64,000 bases of DNA from NCBI GenBank assembly GCA_020635285.1, contig JACKAB010000044.1, forward strand, positions 310,001-374,000, in the 5' to 3' direction. The notes beneath the pieces were generated by a model. That model saw nothing but the letters and a program-made list of their open reading frames with translations. It did no database searches and was not told the DNA's origin. Position numbers and translations under genes: made by a program. This document shows positions 10,067 to 19,639 of this stretch, piece by piece (the first letter of the stretch is position 1; every line of letters starts with the position of its first letter). This DNA is from Ignavibacteriales bacterium. Its GTDB lineage: Bacteria; Bacteroidota; Ignavibacteria; Ignavibacteriales; Melioribacteraceae.

Positions 10067-11305
10067 ATGAGAAATAAAATATTTATAGTTTTCACAATTT
10101 TAATGTTCAGTGAACTTTTTGCATCTGGCGGTTCTGTTTATACCAGATATGGTTTAGGCGATCTTTATCTATATAATTCTGCCAGAAAACTATCGCTTGG
10201 CGGAATAGGGACAGCAATTCTATATAATGAAATTGTAAATTTAAATAACCCTGCAACTTGGTCCGCAATGGATAATACGAAATTTGGAGCTAGTATGCTT
10301 TCCAACTTTTCTATTATTAGTGATGAAAATTTTAATGCAAGTTATTCTCAAGTAAAATTTACTGGTTTTCATCTTGGACTTCCTGTTCAACGAGATTATG
10401 GAATTGGGTTTGTTATAGGAATCATTCCGTTCTCAACAATTAATTACGATGTTCAAAATAGCTATACAAGCGGTCAAGTAAACAATTATCAACAAGATTT
10501 TATTGGCAGCGGCGGGCTTTCAAAAGCTTTTTTCGGGTTCTCGTATATTCTTCCGCTCGATATTTCCATTGGGGCAACTTTGGATTATTATACTGGCAAT
10601 GCTAAATATCAAACCACAATTATTTATGATGGCACATCAGACTTTTCAAATTCAAATTTCACATCGGAATTTAAATATAAGGGGTTAGGCACAACTTTAG
10701 GATTATTGACTCCAAATTTAGCTTCAATATTTAACAGCGATAAAATTAATAATGTAAGACTTGGAGTAAGCTACGAAATTAGTGGAAAACTAAATACAGA
10801 TAGCTCAGGGATTGCTACCACCGCAATAGGTGAAACAGTTTTTGAGGCTCAATCATTTTACACAAAAATGCCTAAAAAGTTATCTATTGGATTAAATTTC
10901 AACTTTGATAAATTAATTGTAAATTTGGATTACGTAAATCAGCCTTGGTCTAAATATAGGCAAAACGAAAAGCCTTCAAGTTATTTAAGTGACTTAAATC
11001 GTTACAGTATAGGCGTTGAGTTTGACCCTAACTCAAAAAAATATGGAACATTTTGGGAACTAGTGAAATATAGAGGTGGTTTAAGTTATGAACAGTCTCA
11101 ATACACTATTAAAGGATTAAAGGTAAATCAAGTAGGTATCCATACTGGAATGTCTTTTCCTTTAGGACTTGAAAATACAATAGACGTTGGACTAATGTAT
11201 GGAATGAGGGGAACAACTGAAAATAATTTATTAAAAGAAAAAATCTTTCAAGCATCGTTTACAATTAATTTAGGTGAACTGTGGTTCATCAGACCTGACA
11301 GATAA
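10067..11305 (+). CDS. Outer-membrane beta-barrel protein
   Basis: A 412-residue exported protein. Signal peptide MRNKIFIVFTILMFSELFAS is followed by YTRYGLGDLYLYNSARKLSL, GGIGTAILYNEIVNLNNPAT and alternating hydrophobic strands rich in Gly, Tyr and Asn to the C-terminus, where the protein ends in amphipathic strands (ASFTINLGELWF). The NNPA motif after the signal recalls the FadL/PorV-type outer-membrane proteins of this phylum. Which ligand it carries cannot be read from the sequence. It is sandwiched between a lipoprotein and a TPR protein in the same direction, suggesting an envelope module. No break. Confidence 0.7.
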   Translation: MRNKIFIVFTILMFSELFASGGSVYTRYGLGDLYLYNSARKLSLGGIGTAILYNEIVNLNNPATWSAMDNTKFGASMLSNFSIISDENFNASYSQVKFTGFHLGLPVQRDYGIGFVIGIIPFSTINYDVQNSYTSGQVNNYQQDFIGSGGLSKAFFGFSYILPLDISIGATLDYYTGNAKYQTTIIYDGTSDFSNSNFTSEFKYKGLGTTLGLLTPNLASIFNSDKINNVRLGVSYEISGKLNTDSSGIATTAIGETVFEAQSFYTKMPKKLSIGLNFNFDKLIVNLDYVNQPWSKYRQNEKPSSYLSDLNRYSIGVEFDPNSKKYGTFWELVKYRGGLSYEQSQYTIKGLKVNQVGIHTGMSFPLGLENTIDVGLMYGMRGTTENNLLKEKIFQASFTINLGELWFIRPDR

Positions 11306-11325
11306 AAATAAAAAGGAGAACTAAA

Positions 11326-12606
11326 TTGAAACTTTTAAAAACTCTTACTCTTTCTTTAATTGTTGCAACATCTTTACTTTCTTCAGATGTTTTTGCAAAC
11401 AATTACACTAATGGTGATAGTGTAAACGTAATGGTTGAAGCTAGTTTATTTTTTGAAGCTTATAAAAATAAGCAATATGAAATGTGGACTATTGAAAAAG
11501 GCTTAAATGTAATTAATGCTAAGCCGGATTTTATGCCTAAACTTGAAATCTATAAGAAAATTGACAAGGTGATTTCTGAAGTTTATGCCGATAGTAATTC
11601 AACAGATGAACTTAAAACTGCTTTGGCTGATACTGCAATTTATCTTTATAACAAAGCAATAGAATTTGATAAAGAAGATGCCGGTTATTTTATGCTTAAA
11701 AAAGCATATACTCTTGATCAATGGAAACATGTTCAACCTGAAGTTGCTATAGCTGCATATGAAGAAGGTTTTGCTGCAGATACTTCTTTTACATCTGAAA
11801 AAATATATTATGCAGATCAACTAGGAACACTATATAAAAATAATTCAAATGATGATAATGATTATCAGATAAAAGCTTTGGAGATGTATTCTAAACTTTC
11901 TGATCTAGAACCTGAAAACGGGAGATGGCTGGGAATGATCGAAAGCTTAGCCGGCAGTGAAGAAGAATTGGTTGGTATCTTAAAACAAGCTTGGTATTTG
12001 GATAAGGGAAATAGTGAAAAAGCATGGAAGTATGCAAAACTTGCTAAAAAAGTTGGAGATTACGAAGCTGCTATTGAGCCATTAGAATTTTTAATTAGCA
12101 AAAATCCAGATGTAATTAACTATCACAATGAGATTGCAAGAGCTTATCAAAAGAACGGTCAAATTGATAAAGCAGTTTCATCTTATAAAAAATTAATTGA
12201 CCTTCAACCCGATAATAGAGACAGCTATTTTAACCTAGCTTTGCTTTATAAAGATATGGATCAATTATCAGTCTCAAGAAGTTACTTACAAAAAGCTGCA
12301 AGAGTTAGTCCAGGTTGGGATTATCCTCTATATATTGAAGCTGGACTTTATGAAAGTGCTGCAAGAAGTTGTGGATTTGAATTTGAGGATAAATTAGTTT
12401 ATTTACTTGCACAGCAAACTTATCAGCAAGTTGCCAACATGGGCGGAGAACATGCTGCAGCTGCTAAAGAAAGAGTTGGTGCTCTAGTTAATTCGGTTCC
12501 AACTAAAGAAGATTATTTCTTTAGAAAGAAAAAGTCAGGTGAAGTAATAAAAATTGAAGGTAAATGTTATGATTGGATTGGTAAATCCGTAACTATTGAT
12601 TTTTAA
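11326..12606 (+). CDS. Exported tetratricopeptide-repeat protein
   Basis: 426 residues. The start is TTG at 11326, chosen because AAAAAGGAGAACTAAA sits directly before it and MKLLKTLTLSLIVATSLLSS is a clean signal peptide. TPR-like helical pairs occupy roughly residues 175-330, including ANYHNEIARAY-type and DKAVSSYKKLIDLQPDNRDS followed by YFNLALLYKDM. The C-terminus contains single cysteines (SCGFEFED, KCYDWIGK) that may form a disulfide in the periplasm. TPR proteins act as scaffolds; a partner could be the outer-membrane protein encoded just upstream. glyA follows after 11 bases. No enzymatic motif. Confidence 0.75.
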   Translation: MKLLKTLTLSLIVATSLLSSDVFANNYTNGDSVNVMVEASLFFEAYKNKQYEMWTIEKGLNVINAKPDFMPKLEIYKKIDKVISEVYADSNSTDELKTALADTAIYLYNKAIEFDKEDAGYFMLKKAYTLDQWKHVQPEVAIAAYEEGFAADTSFTSEKIYYADQLGTLYKNNSNDDNDYQIKALEMYSKLSDLEPENGRWLGMIESLAGSEEELVGILKQAWYLDKGNSEKAWKYAKLAKKVGDYEAAIEPLEFLISKNPDVINYHNEIARAYQKNGQIDKAVSSYKKLIDLQPDNRDSYFNLALLYKDMDQLSVSRSYLQKAARVSPGWDYPLYIEAGLYESAARSCGFEFEDKLVYLLAQQTYQQVANMGGEHAAAAKERVGALVNSVPTKEDYFFRKKKSGEVIKIEGKCYDWIGKSVTIDF

Positions 12607-12617
12607 GGAAAGATTGA

Positions 12618-13919
12618 ATGGATTATTCAAATTTATCTAAAGATAAAGAAATTGCAGAAGTACTAAAATTAGAAACAGCACGTCAATCCGATTATTTAGA
12701 ATTGATTGCATCTGAAAATTTTGTTAGTCCAGCCGTTTTAGAAGCGGCTGGTTCTGTTTTAACAAATAAATATGCCGAAGGTTATCCTGGTAAAAGATAC
12801 TATGGCGGTTGTGAAATTGTTGATATGGCAGAAAATATTGCGATTGAAAGATTGAAAGAAATATTTGGTGCTGAATATGTAAATGTACAGCCTCATAGCG
12901 GGTCTCAAACAAATATGGCTGTTTTTATGACTCTACTTAATCCTGGTGATACTTTTCTTGGGTTAGATCTTGCTCATGGCGGACATTTAACTCACGGTTC
13001 TCACGTTAATTTTTCAGGTAAAATTTATAAAGCACTTGGATACCAGTTAAGTAAAGAAACCGAAGAACTTGATTATAATGTGATTGAAGATTTAGCAAAA
13101 AAAAATAAACCCAAATTAATAATAACCGGTGCAAGTGCTTACTCACGAGAATGGGATTATAAAAAGTTCAGAGAAATTGCTGATAAGGTTGGTGCTTTTT
13201 TAATGTGCGATATGGCTCATCCAGCTGGTCTGATTGCAAAAGGATTACTTAATAATCCATTGCCATATTGTGATGTTGTAACTTCAACAACTCACAAAAC
13301 ATTGCGCGGACCAAGAGGCGGAATTATTTTAGTTGGTAAAGATTCTGAAAATAAGCTAGGTATAAAAACTCCAAAAGGCGATAGAACAAAAATGATGTCT
13401 GAGCTTTTTGATAGTACGGTAATGCCCGGCATACAAGGTGGACCTTTAATGCACATCATTATGGCTAAGGCAGTTGCATTTGGTGAAATACTTCAAGATT
13501 CATTTAAAGATTATGCAGAACAGGTAATTAAGAACGCTGGTACATTGGCAAATAGTCTTTCAGAAAAAGGTTATAAGATTGTCTCCGGCGGAACTTCCAA
13601 TCATTTAATGTTGGTGGATTTAACCAGCAAAGATGTCTCCGGTAAAAAAGCAGAAATTGCTTTGGAAAAAGCTGGAATTACTGTTAATAAGAATATGGTT
13701 CCTTTTGATACTAAAAGTCCTTTTGTAACCAGCGGAATTAGAATTGGAACACCTGCTGCAACAACAAGGGGAATGAAAGAATCTGAAATGAAAACCATTG
13801 CTGATTTAATTGATAAAGCAATTTTAAATTACGAAAATGATAGCAAGCTTGGTGAATTGAAATCCGATGTTAAAAAATTGTGTTCACAATTCCCACTTTA
13901 TTCAGAATTAAGAAAATAA
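12618..13919 (+). CDS. glyA: Serine hydroxymethyltransferase
   Basis: PLP enzyme that interconverts serine and glycine and charges tetrahydrofolate with a one-carbon unit. At 433 residues it has the bacterial length. Motifs in order: SENFVSPAVLEAAGSVLTNK, YAEGYPGKRYYGGCE, NVQPHSGSQTN, DLAHGGHLTHG, CDMAHPAGLIAKG and the PLP-lysine segment VTSTTHKTLRGPRGG with Lys near residue 225. TPAATTRGM closes the C-terminal domain. AAGGAAAG lies seven bases before the ATG. tatC follows after ten bases. Intact frame. Confidence 0.97.
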   Translation: MDYSNLSKDKEIAEVLKLETARQSDYLELIASENFVSPAVLEAAGSVLTNKYAEGYPGKRYYGGCEIVDMAENIAIERLKEIFGAEYVNVQPHSGSQTNMAVFMTLLNPGDTFLGLDLAHGGHLTHGSHVNFSGKIYKALGYQLSKETEELDYNVIEDLAKKNKPKLIITGASAYSREWDYKKFREIADKVGAFLMCDMAHPAGLIAKGLLNNPLPYCDVVTSTTHKTLRGPRGGIILVGKDSENKLGIKTPKGDRTKMMSELFDSTVMPGIQGGPLMHIIMAKAVAFGEILQDSFKDYAEQVIKNAGTLANSLSEKGYKIVSGGTSNHLMLVDLTSKDVSGKKAEIALEKAGITVNKNMVPFDTKSPFVTSGIRIGTPAATTRGMKESEMKTIADLIDKAILNYENDSKLGELKSDVKKLCSQFPLYSELRK

Positions 13920-13929
13920 AAATTCATTT

Positions 13930-14691
13930 GTGAAAAATACCCAGGAACTTTTAGAAGAAGAAACTAGTAGAGAAGGAGAGATGTCCTTCTTAGAACATCT
14001 CGAAGAATTTAGATGGAGAATTCTTTATAGCCTTATTGGAATTGCAATAGGAACAATCATAGCATGGATTTTTATTGATTTTTTAATAGAAGGTATTTTA
14101 CTAATTCCCGCAAAACGAGCCTCGATCAATCTACAAAATTTACAGCCGTTTGGACAACTTTTTTTATTCTTTGAAGTTGCATTAATTGGCGGTGTTATTT
14201 TAAGCATTCCAAATATATTTTATCAATTCTGGAAATTTATTGCGCCTGCACTTCAGCAAAATGAGAGAAAGTATGTATCCGCAATAGTATTCTTTTCCTC
14301 ACTTTGCTTCATAAGTGGAATTATATTTGCTTATTTTGTGATGCTTCCCATGACTCTTACATTTGCCGGACAGTTTGGAACTTCAACAATTGAAAATAAT
14401 TTTGCTGTTGATGAATATTTCTCAATTATTATTAGTGTTATGTTAGCAGCTGGAGTTGTATTTGAACTGCCTATGCTCTCATTTTTTCTTTCCAAGCTCG
14501 GAATTATTACTCCGGCTTTTATGAGAAAATTCAGAAGACATTCCATTGTTGCCATTTTAATTGCTGCTGCAATATTAACTCCAGGTACAGATCCCATCGC
14601 ACAAATCTTGCTTGCAATCCCTTTGGTTTTATTATACGAAATAAGTATATTCGTATCAAAATTTTCTCAAAAGAAACATATTGAAATATAA
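13930..14691 (+). CDS. tatC: Sec-independent protein translocase TatC
   Basis: Twin-arginine translocase core subunit, 253 residues with six membrane segments. The cytosolic N-terminus EMSFLEHLEEFRWRILYSLI carries the conserved LEELR-like signature, and FEVALIGGVILSIPNIFYQF followed by WKFIAPAL is the family hallmark. P-loop-like LTPGTDPIAQILLAIPL lies in the last third. The start is GTG at 13930. It is relevant to this window because ActB and the small ORF at 16413 carry twin-arginine motifs. The next gene (polyprenyl synthase) begins inside its last codons. Confidence 0.93.
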   Translation: MKNTQELLEEETSREGEMSFLEHLEEFRWRILYSLIGIAIGTIIAWIFIDFLIEGILLIPAKRASINLQNLQPFGQLFLFFEVALIGGVILSIPNIFYQFWKFIAPALQQNERKYVSAIVFFSSLCFISGIIFAYFVMLPMTLTFAGQFGTSTIENNFAVDEYFSIIISVMLAAGVVFELPMLSFFLSKLGIITPAFMRKFRRHSIVAILIAAAILTPGTDPIAQILLAIPLVLLYEISIFVSKFSQKKHIEI

Positions 14692-15658
14692 TCTTTCCGA
14701 AATAAGTAAACCCGTTTTAAGTGAATTAGGGAACTTTAATCTACTTTTTAAACAGTCGTTAAAATCTAAAGTAGGTATTGTTGATTTAATTACTAAATAT
14801 ATTTTAAAGCAAAAAGGGAAAAAAATAAGACCTCTTCTAGTTTTACTTTCAAGTAAAGTTGCAGGAAATGTTAATGAGAGAACCTACAGAGGTGCAATAT
14901 TAGTGGAGCTTTTACACACAGCAACATTAGTTCATGATGATGTGGTTGATGAGGCTGAAAAGAGAAGAGGACTCCCATCAATAAACGCCGTTTGGAAAAA
15001 TAAAGTCGCAGTTTTAATGGGCGATTACTTGCTTTCGAGAGGTTTATTGATTGCTGTTGAAAATGATGATTTTGATTTTTTGAAGATTATAACAAATACT
15101 GTTAGAAGAATGTCTGAAGGTGAATTGCTTCAAATAAAAAAGACACATAAACTTGATATTGACGAACCAACTTATTTTAGAATTATTTCTGATAAAACTG
15201 CATCGTTACTTTCTACATGCTGTGAAATAGGTGCTAAAAGTACTACTAATGATGAAAACCAAATTGAAGCTATGAGGGAGTTTGGCGAAAATTTGGGAAA
15301 AGCTTTTCAAATTATTGATGATATTTTAGACTATGTTGGCACATCTAATATTATTGGAAAACCTCTCGGGGCAGATATTAAAGAAAAAAAGATTACACTT
15401 CCTTTAATTCATGCTTTGAAACAAGCTCCCAAAGGTGAATCCTCTAATATTATAAAATTGATTAAAAACGGAAAGAATAAAAATAATATCAAAGAAGTAT
15501 TAGAATTTGTGAATAAATACAACGGAATTGATTATTCTTATAAAGTAGCAAATTCTTATGTTGCAAAAGCAAAAGAATCTATATCAATATTTAATAATTC
15601 TGAAAGTAAAATGGCTTTAGAATCTTTACTTGATTTTGTAATCCAAAGAAAAAAATAA
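14681..15658 (+). CDS. Polyprenyl diphosphate synthase (IspB-like)
   Basis: Trans-isoprenyl diphosphate synthase of 325 residues. GKKIRPLLVLLSS, the first Asp-rich motif LVHDDVVDEAEKRRG near residue 85, MGDYLLSRG, the second Asp-rich motif FQIIDDILDYVG near residue 215 and GKPLGADIKEKKITLPL define the family. It elongates farnesyl diphosphate to the long side chain of menaquinone or ubiquinone. That fits its position just before the quinol-oxidising ACIII genes. The TTG start at 14681 overlaps tatC by 11 bases. Chain length cannot be read reliably from the residues before the first motif. Confidence 0.88.
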   Translation: MKYNLSEISKPVLSELGNFNLLFKQSLKSKVGIVDLITKYILKQKGKKIRPLLVLLSSKVAGNVNERTYRGAILVELLHTATLVHDDVVDEAEKRRGLPSINAVWKNKVAVLMGDYLLSRGLLIAVENDDFDFLKIITNTVRRMSEGELLQIKKTHKLDIDEPTYFRIISDKTASLLSTCCEIGAKSTTNDENQIEAMREFGENLGKAFQIIDDILDYVGTSNIIGKPLGADIKEKKITLPLIHALKQAPKGESSNIIKLIKNGKNKNNIKEVLEFVNKYNGIDYSYKVANSYVAKAKESISIFNNSESKMALESLLDFVIQRKK

Positions 15659-15831
15659 ACTAAATTATTGTTTTAGAGTATAAATAAAGAACATTTTTTT
15701 TGGTATTTTATTTCAGATTATTTATCTTCAAATCATATTTTTTCTGGATATTGTTAATAAATTATAACAAGTTATTTTTCCAAATAATTTAAATATAGAC
15801 TAATAGAAAAAGATAAATACTTAGGTAATAA

Positions 15832-16400
15832 ATGAAGAAATCCTTTCTTGACTACACACTTAAAGTACGGCTGCCAATTACTTTATTTGTTGCATTGCTT
15901 GCCTTTATGATTACGTTTTATGTTTCAAGACCTGAGCGGGATGGAATTGGCTATCAGCCTGATCAACCAATTGCATACTCCCATAAGCTGCATGCCGGAC
16001 AGATGAAAATTGACTGTCAGTACTGTCATACAGGTGTTACTAAGGGAAGACATGCATTAGTTCCATCTGCAAATATTTGTATGAATTGCCATTCAATGGC
16101 AAGAAAAAAACAACCGGAGATCATTAAGCTAACTAAATATTATGAAGAGAATACTCCAATACCTTGGAAGAGAATTCATAAGATTCCAGAGTATGCTTAC
16201 TTTAATCACTCGGTGCATGTCAATAAAGGAATTAAGTGTGAAACTTGTCATGGTAATATTGCAGATATGGAAAAAGTTAGCCAAATGAAAGGCTGGACAA
16301 TGACTGCCTGTTTAGATTGTCACAGGGAACCACAACAATTTTTACCATATTTAGAAAATGTTAAAATGGTCCAACAAACTGTGCAGCTTGTCATAGATAA
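15832..16400 (+). CDS. actA: Alternative Complex III subunit ActA, pentaheme cytochrome c (one frameshift)
   Basis: N-terminal membrane anchor (residues 10-30) followed by c-type heme sites CQYCH, CMNCH, CETCH and CLDCH. The open frame runs on to 16407 as a wrong C-terminus. Adding one A in the run at 16363-16366 gives ENVKNGPTNCAACHR and a stop at 16398-16400, which restores the fifth heme site expected of ActA. ActA faces the periplasm and passes electrons within the quinol:cytochrome c oxidoreductase (ACIII). It opens the respiratory cluster after a 173-bp AT-rich gap that presumably holds the promoter. The wrong frame would lose the last heme. Confidence 0.9.
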
Positions 16401-16412
16401 AAGGTAAATAGA

Positions 16413-16580
16413 ATGCAGAGTATAAACAGAAGAAAATTTTTTAATAAAGTCTCATTAGGAGCAATTGGAACTATCCTTTTATCCTCTTTCCCATTGAATT
16501 TATTGGGACAAGCGAAAAAGAAAAGTTTTAAAAATATTAAAATAGAAATTCCTCAACATTCAGTTAAGAGAAATAGATAA
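16413..16580 (+). CDS. Small twin-arginine-signal protein between actA and actB
   Basis: A 55-residue ORF starting MQSINRRKFFNKVSLGAIGT and continuing ILLSSFPLNLLGQ before a Lys-rich tail ending KRNR. The NRRKFF motif followed by a hydrophobic stretch is a twin-arginine signal with little left after it. The start is 12 bases after the repaired stop of actA, and its stop is 11 bases before actB, so it fits the operon exactly. I do not recognise the family. It could be a small ACIII accessory or assembly peptide, or a leftover signal peptide. Frame is intact and codon use resembles the neighbours. Confidence 0.55.
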   Translation: MQSINRRKFFNKVSLGAIGTILLSSFPLNLLGQAKKKSFKNIKIEIPQHSVKRNR

Positions 16581-16591
16581 GGTCTGTAAAA

Positions 16592-19500
16592 ATGTCGAAT
16601 AAAATCGGTACCAAAAATATTTGGAAGAGCATTAAAGAATATCAAGAAGACCCTGAAGTATTAGAGGCAAAGTTGCATGAGTTTAAACAAGGTGTAACAG
16701 ATGATTTTGATCCAGATCAGCAATCTACTTTTTCAAGAAGAAAATTTCTTGCTGTTTTAGCCGCTTCAACAGCATATGCTGCAACAGCTTGCACCAATTA
16801 CCGTGATAAGGGTGAAATTGTTCCGTATGTAAAAAGACCCGAAGAAATTCTACCTGGAAAACCAACTTATTATGCTTCTACATTTGCCGAAGATGGTTTG
16901 AGTTATGGAGTATTGGTAAAAACACGAGAAGGCAGACCAATTAAAGTTGAAGGAAATCCGGATGACCCAATAAACAAGGGGAAAATTCCATCACGTGTTC
17001 ATGCAAGCATTCTAAACTTATATGATCCTGATAGATTGCAATCGCCAACTATTTCTAAAGTGAAATCATCTTGGAAAATTGTTAATGAAGAAATTGCATC
17101 TAAGCTCGCAGAAGCAAATTCAGCTAATAAGGAAATTGCGGTTTTTACAAATCATATAACTTCTCCAACAACTGCCAAAGTTTTAGATGAATTTAAATTA
17201 AAATTTCCATCAGTAAAAATATATACAACTCATTTGGCAAATGATAACAATAGAGTTAGTGCATGGAAAAAATGTTACAATCAAAATATTCTTCCTTCAA
17301 TTAAATGGAATAAAGCAAAAATTATTGTGGCTCTTGAATCTGACTTTCTTGGAAAAGAAGGTAATACAGTTGAGAACAGAGCAAATTATGCTTTAGGAAG
17401 AGACATTGTATATACTAAGGAGTTAAGTAAACTTTATTCGGTAGAAGGAGCAATGTCCTTAACCGGAATGAATTCTGATATAAGATTAAGATTAAATCCT
17501 CAACTTCAATTTGAATTCGTTTTAAGTTTAGCAAATCAGTTAATGCAATTGGGAGCTTTTGGAGCAAGTGAATTATCCGACAATGTGATTTCACTTATTA
17601 GAAAAAACTCACTGAATAATTTTGCAGAGAAGAGCGGATTGCAAATTGAAAAATTAAAATTAATTGCTAAAGATTTGGCAGAGAACAAATCTAATTCAAT
17701 TTTAGTTGCCGGCGATGCTTTAAATGAAAAAGTTCACATTTTTGTAAATCTATTGAATGATCTTTTAGGAAATAATAGTTTGTATAATTACGATCATGGA
17801 TTTCTTATAGATTCAGAAATTTCAACACCTCAAGAATTAAAATCATTTGTTGCAAAATGTAATGATGGAAAAATTGCCGCTGTTATTAACTTGGACGCTA
17901 ATCCGGTTTATGAATTACCAACTTCTCTTGGATTATCTGATGCATTATCCAAAGTTGAAACAATAATTTCACTTTCAGAAGCACCGAATGAAACAACCAA
18001 TCTTTCAAAATATATATTACCATTGCACAATTATTTAGAAGCTTGGGGTGATCATAAAACAAGAAATGGCTTATTAACATTACAGCAGCCGGTTATTTCT
18101 CCTTTGTTTGATACAAAGCAAAAAGAGGAAATTTTACTCAGTTGGATCAATACAGAACCAGTTGATTACCACAAATATTTAATGGAAAATTTTAAAACAG
18201 AAGTTTTTGATACGAACAATTCCATAGCTGATTTCAATACTTACTGGTTAACATCATTGCATGATGGAATTGTTACAACTTCCAAAAATTCAATTACAGA
18301 AAATAAATTTGATCAAAGTATTGTAAAAGATTTTACAACATCTCTAGATGGCTTCACAGTTCTTGTTCAAAATAATTATAGCTTTGGAACCGGGAAATAC
18401 GCAAACAATGGTTGGCTTCAAGAATTGCCTCATCCAGTTACAAAAGTTGCATGGGATAATTTTGCAGCTGTTGCTCAAAGAACCGCAGAAAAGTTAAACA
18501 TTGTAAATGATGATTTAATTGAAATTTCTGTAAACGGAAAATCAATTAAACTACCAACAATGATTCAACCGGGAATGGCTGAGGATACTATAGCTATTGA
18601 GCTTGGTTATGGTCGTAAAAATTCCGGTGAAGTAGCAAATGAAGTTGGTTTTAATGTTAACGAATTATTAAATGAAAATAGTTTATCGCAATTTATTTTT
18701 GGCGGAGCAACTATTACAAAAACCGGTGAAGTTTATAAATTAGCTTCTACACAAGAACATCATTCACTTGATGAAGAATTTGTAAAAGACTTTCACAGAA
18801 TTAGAGAAATAATTCAAGAAGGAACTTTAGAAGAATATAAAAAGAACCCTAGCTTTTTGAAAGAACATAAACATGAAATTTTTAGCATAACTGAACCACA
18901 TAAATATCCAAATGAAAAATGGGCAATGAGCATTGACCTTAATAAATGTTTGGGCTGCTCAGAATGTATTAGTGCTTGTAATGTGGAAAATAATGTTCCC
19001 GTTGTTGGAAAAGATCAAGTTGCACGTGGTAGAGAGATGCAATGGATTAGAATTGACCGATATTATAGTGGAACTCCAGAGGAACCAATAGTCAGTGCCC
19101 AGCCAATGCTTTGTCAACATTGTGATAATGCTCCGTGCGAAAATGTTTGCCCTGTTAATGCTACCAATCATAGCCCTGATGGCTTAAATCAAATGGCATA
19201 TAACAGATGTGTTGGAACTCGGTATTGTTCAAATAACTGTCCTTATAAAGTCAGAAGATTTAACTTCTATAATTTTAGAGATAATTTTGCGGATTCACAT
19301 TATCAAAATGAATTAACTGATTTGGTTAATAATCCCGAAGTCACTGTTCGATCAAGAGGTGTAATAGAAAAATGCTCTTTCTGTATTCAAAATATTATGG
19401 AAGTTAGAGAAAATGCTATACGAGAAAATCGTCCAATAAATCCAAATGAAGTCAAGACAGCTTGCCAGTCTGCATGTCCAACGCAAGCCATAGAATTTGG

Positions 19501-19639
19501 TGATTCAAATAATAAAAATTCTTATGTAACAAAAAACAGAGAACACGAACTTAGTTATCACGTTTTGGAAGAACTAAATGTGAGACCAAATGTAACTTAT
19601 TTAGCGAAAATTAGAAATACTGATTCGGAGGATATTTAG
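16592..19639 (+). CDS. actB: Alternative Complex III subunit ActB (molybdopterin-oxidoreductase-like plus iron-sulfur domain)
   Basis: A 1015-residue fusion. The twin-arginine motif STFSRRKFLAVLAASTAYAA lies unusually inside, around residues 48-67, as in other ActB proteins. Residues about 75-720 resemble the molybdopterin oxidoreductase fold, which in ACIII carries no molybdenum cofactor. From about residue 780 come the iron-sulfur sites CLGCSECISAC, CQHCDNAPCENVCP, CVGTRYCSNNCP and CSFC/CQSACP, enough for three 4Fe-4S and one 3Fe-4S cluster. It conducts electrons from quinol oxidation toward ActA/ActE hemes. No frame break in more than 3 kb. The stop overlaps the GTG of actC by one base. 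Confidence 0.93.
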   Translation: MSNKIGTKNIWKSIKEYQEDPEVLEAKLHEFKQGVTDDFDPDQQSTFSRRKFLAVLAASTAYAATACTNYRDKGEIVPYVKRPEEILPGKPTYYASTFAEDGLSYGVLVKTREGRPIKVEGNPDDPINKGKIPSRVHASILNLYDPDRLQSPTISKVKSSWKIVNEEIASKLAEANSANKEIAVFTNHITSPTTAKVLDEFKLKFPSVKIYTTHLANDNNRVSAWKKCYNQNILPSIKWNKAKIIVALESDFLGKEGNTVENRANYALGRDIVYTKELSKLYSVEGAMSLTGMNSDIRLRLNPQLQFEFVLSLANQLMQLGAFGASELSDNVISLIRKNSLNNFAEKSGLQIEKLKLIAKDLAENKSNSILVAGDALNEKVHIFVNLLNDLLGNNSLYNYDHGFLIDSEISTPQELKSFVAKCNDGKIAAVINLDANPVYELPTSLGLSDALSKVETIISLSEAPNETTNLSKYILPLHNYLEAWGDHKTRNGLLTLQQPVISPLFDTKQKEEILLSWINTEPVDYHKYLMENFKTEVFDTNNSIADFNTYWLTSLHDGIVTTSKNSITENKFDQSIVKDFTTSLDGFTVLVQNNYSFGTGKYANNGWLQELPHPVTKVAWDNFAAVAQRTAEKLNIVNDDLIEISVNGKSIKLPTMIQPGMAEDTIAIELGYGRKNSGEVANEVGFNVNELLNENSLSQFIFGGATITKTGEVYKLASTQEHHSLDEEFVKDFHRIREIIQEGTLEEYKKNPSFLKEHKHEIFSITEPHKYPNEKWAMSIDLNKCLGCSECISACNVENNVPVVGKDQVARGREMQWIRIDRYYSGTPEEPIVSAQPMLCQHCDNAPCENVCPVNATNHSPDGLNQMAYNRCVGTRYCSNNCPYKVRRFNFYNFRDNFADSHYQNELTDLVNNPEVTVRSRGVIEKCSFCIQNIMEVRENAIRENRPINPNEVKTACQSACPTQAIEFGDSNNKNSYVTKNREHELSYHVLEELNVRPNVTYLAKIRNTDSEDI

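Noticed and set aside
14331..14597. Minus-strand 88-aa frame inside tatC
   Set aside because: Antisense to a clear TatC. No independent support.
16592..19639. A functional molybdenum enzyme in the ActB N-terminal part
   Set aside because: The gene order and C-terminal iron-sulfur domain identify ActB, whose molybdopterin-like part is known to lack the cofactor.
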